Origin: Hyphomonadaceae bacterium JAD_PAG50586_4
Lineage (GTDB): Bacteria > Pseudomonadota > Alphaproteobacteria > Caulobacterales > Aquidulcibacteraceae
NCBI GenBank assembly: GCA_023242925.1
Contig: CP096134.1
Coordinates: 1,693,501-1,757,500 of the forward strand
Reading direction: 5' to 3'
Length of the DNA stretch: 64,000 nt
This document shows positions 63,801 to 64,000 of the stretch, piece by piece. The position numbers were made by a program, and so were the translations under genes. Positions within the stretch are counted from its first letter, which is position 1. Each line of letters starts with the position of its first letter. Under the pieces are notes generated by a model. That model did no database searches, was not told the DNA's origin, and was given only the letters and a program-made list of their open reading frames with translations.

Positions 63801-64000
63801 GCAAGGACGATTCCTTCGTCACCGTGTTCGACGCGAGCGGCAAAGAGTTGTGGACGGCGCGACGCGGCGCTACGGGGGAGGATCAAGTCAACGACATCGC
63901 GTTCGCGTCCGATGGCAGCTTGGTCGTCGTCGGTCAGACCTCGTCAGCGCTCACCGGCGCGATCGCGCTGGGCGGCGTGGATGCCTATGTGCGCGGCTAC
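60809..64000 (+). CDS. Large secreted/flagellar-type protein with SBBP beta-propeller repeats, partial (FlaEY-like?)
   Basis: The frame is open without a break from here to the right edge, giving at least 1,060 residues. A TTG at 60809 has GGAG six bases upstream; an ATG at 60833 is the alternative. There is no signal peptide: the start (LVSSVSSSMVTALFGST, then GADLLAAWAQAKAGIGA) resembles flagellar axial proteins. Repeated beta-rich units (VVGTPTGQKTVSVSV, LESVALRLNEALAAQGF) fill the middle. From about residue 900, SBBP propeller repeats appear (DVALIKYDSAGKLAFTQMLG, DSFVTVFDASGKELW, DQVNDIAFASDGSLVVVG). The layout recalls Caulobacter FlaEY, a flagellar regulatory protein; that is from memory and unverified. 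Confidence 0.65.
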   Translation, partial: MVSSVSSSMVTALFGSTSSTTTTGVGADLLAAWAQAKAGIGANAAAVTQDPNAPLAPVWQPGISPSAEVLVQRALTNKAFFDTSSKLYSDLGATGDYQKLFALYSGLSTLNALAGRAGEEGLSALQKTQTGAAFGRGMTELEAFFRQQQFEDIRLAQGDRVDQAQTTTALPVKTEDYTTGIIHKGGLYDKISGLDPNAEFEIVATSSSGTVRNVAIDLSEMGSITRTLSNVVSFINAKLSAAGASSRIETVDQTPKTNTIVLGGKAIESRYTGPKQYALKVDVRASEKVEFKAVDGVPAFYALGSTGSSTRLIKLEDVGGAAGQPVWLARPGATDDPTGAWISAGWYGVDGPAPAGAIEQRSNALVADDDGVTTSYEDLLNKAGEAVLKLDMGDGRVLSVSTAWRTGDQEQWRTLTGEGANAAMLNDVAERLTQLLHEQGVAAGVDVWEDDGQYGLSVFSADSVRVSNFGIGGKSLVFDPIANPGAIGGLNDGVFARRYGANGVAATSDLFVDKQTFVFTTATTTHSIVIDGGEDGIDAETLLEKLNTQLRAKGIAAAAYLDDNGGALDFRVDALHDVIGVSAVLNDTDNDTNLQAPGAWANGGLPLSGPGELFANSIRTYNAASSPLLTHTGAIDLQIVVGTPTGQKTVSVSVSAQERLDNLDAGPGEWNTVLQDRLNAALNEAGVYLAAPGGDLSSWRIAEGSGQRLLSVTLNGDALALEADAPTLGLGGAFTAERSFTSSQAATGVSDDVISLLSDDNASITINTIWGERTISATLDPGDPRTLESVALRLNEALAAQGFDVGVAATELSGAGAGLRIVTGASHTVRGVSGIDLGGEAQSVTLDPIDAVSHVNNPVGALRVYDRASRGATITEVTPADSSFTAPTSNSSAWFPGRAFDISVGGGAKVATARDVATGPDGSVYVLADLSDDGANTAVRGARDVALIKYDSAGKLAFTQMLGAAEEANGFALAVSADGKVAVAGSVEGVLSGTSAKGKDDSFVTVFDASGKELWTARRGATGEDQVNDIAFASDGSLVVVGQTSSALTGAIALGGVDAYVRGY

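Noticed and set aside
1..64000. CRISPR arrays, integrases, transposases or insertion-sequence ends
   Set aside because: None were seen on either strand; no regularly spaced repeats and no mobile-element proteins are present.

Overview
The window is GC-rich (roughly 60-65%), densely packed DNA from an alphaproteobacterium. The content suggests Caulobacterales (Caulobacter or Hyphomonadaceae relatives): a FixLJ-FixK cascade next to cbb3 oxidase genes, a complete gspC-N type II secretion operon, TonB-dependent receptors, and a large beta-propeller protein resembling Caulobacter FlaEY. The lineage is inferred from gene content and was not tested by a search.

Layout: (1) 1-2534: the N-terminal part of a polyprenyl glycosylphosphotransferase cut by the window edge, tRNA-Ser(GCU), and a two-gene envelope-stress pair (phage holin/YqjE-like and DUF3618). 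(2) About 2585-9515: a decayed TonB-dependent receptor, a large lipoprotein made of two homologous halves, and an intact TonB-dependent receptor. (3) 9712-21578: type II secretion genes gspC to gspN in canonical order, a lipoprotein, and a convergent prepilin peptidase, followed by a decayed pstS-like phosphate-binding gene. (4) 22100-29780: an Hsp70-like protein, an acyl-CoA ligase and a nucleoside-salvage operon (transporter, nucleoside hydrolase, ribokinase, 2-oxoglutarate oxygenase, thymidine kinase). (5) 30037-40898: an atypical receiver protein, an arylsulfatase, GABA aminotransferase, thiolase, PLP decarboxylase, a CotH-like protein, a PPP-type phosphatase, a phytase-like lipoprotein and a DUF4956 membrane protein. 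(6) 40981-56175: the low-oxygen block with fixK, fixL, fixJ, two tandem universal stress proteins, an SDR and the full ccoNOQP-GHIS set. A FixK/FNR box precedes ccoN and a FixJ-like site precedes fixK. (7) 56281-64000: cysK, an M28 peptidase, a GST, a TauE/SafE permease and the beta-propeller protein that runs off the right edge.

How the genes work together: FixL (heme-PAS kinase) and FixJ should switch on fixK under low oxygen, and FixK should then switch on the cbb3 terminal oxidase and its assembly factors; all components lie within 16 kb. The lipoprotein/TonB receptor pair beside a type II secretion operon and a pstS remnant looks like a nutrient-acquisition and surface-export locus. The nucleoside operon would import nucleosides, split them and phosphorylate the ribose.

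A strong caution: about 18 single-base frameshifts break otherwise full-length, conserved genes (gspD, E, G, K, L, ccoN, fixI, ccoS and others). About 14 of them are one-base losses, many in short homopolymers. This is what uncorrected sequencing error looks like, so these genes are annotated as single loci and are probably intact in the cell. Only the receptor remnant and the pstS remnant look truly decayed.
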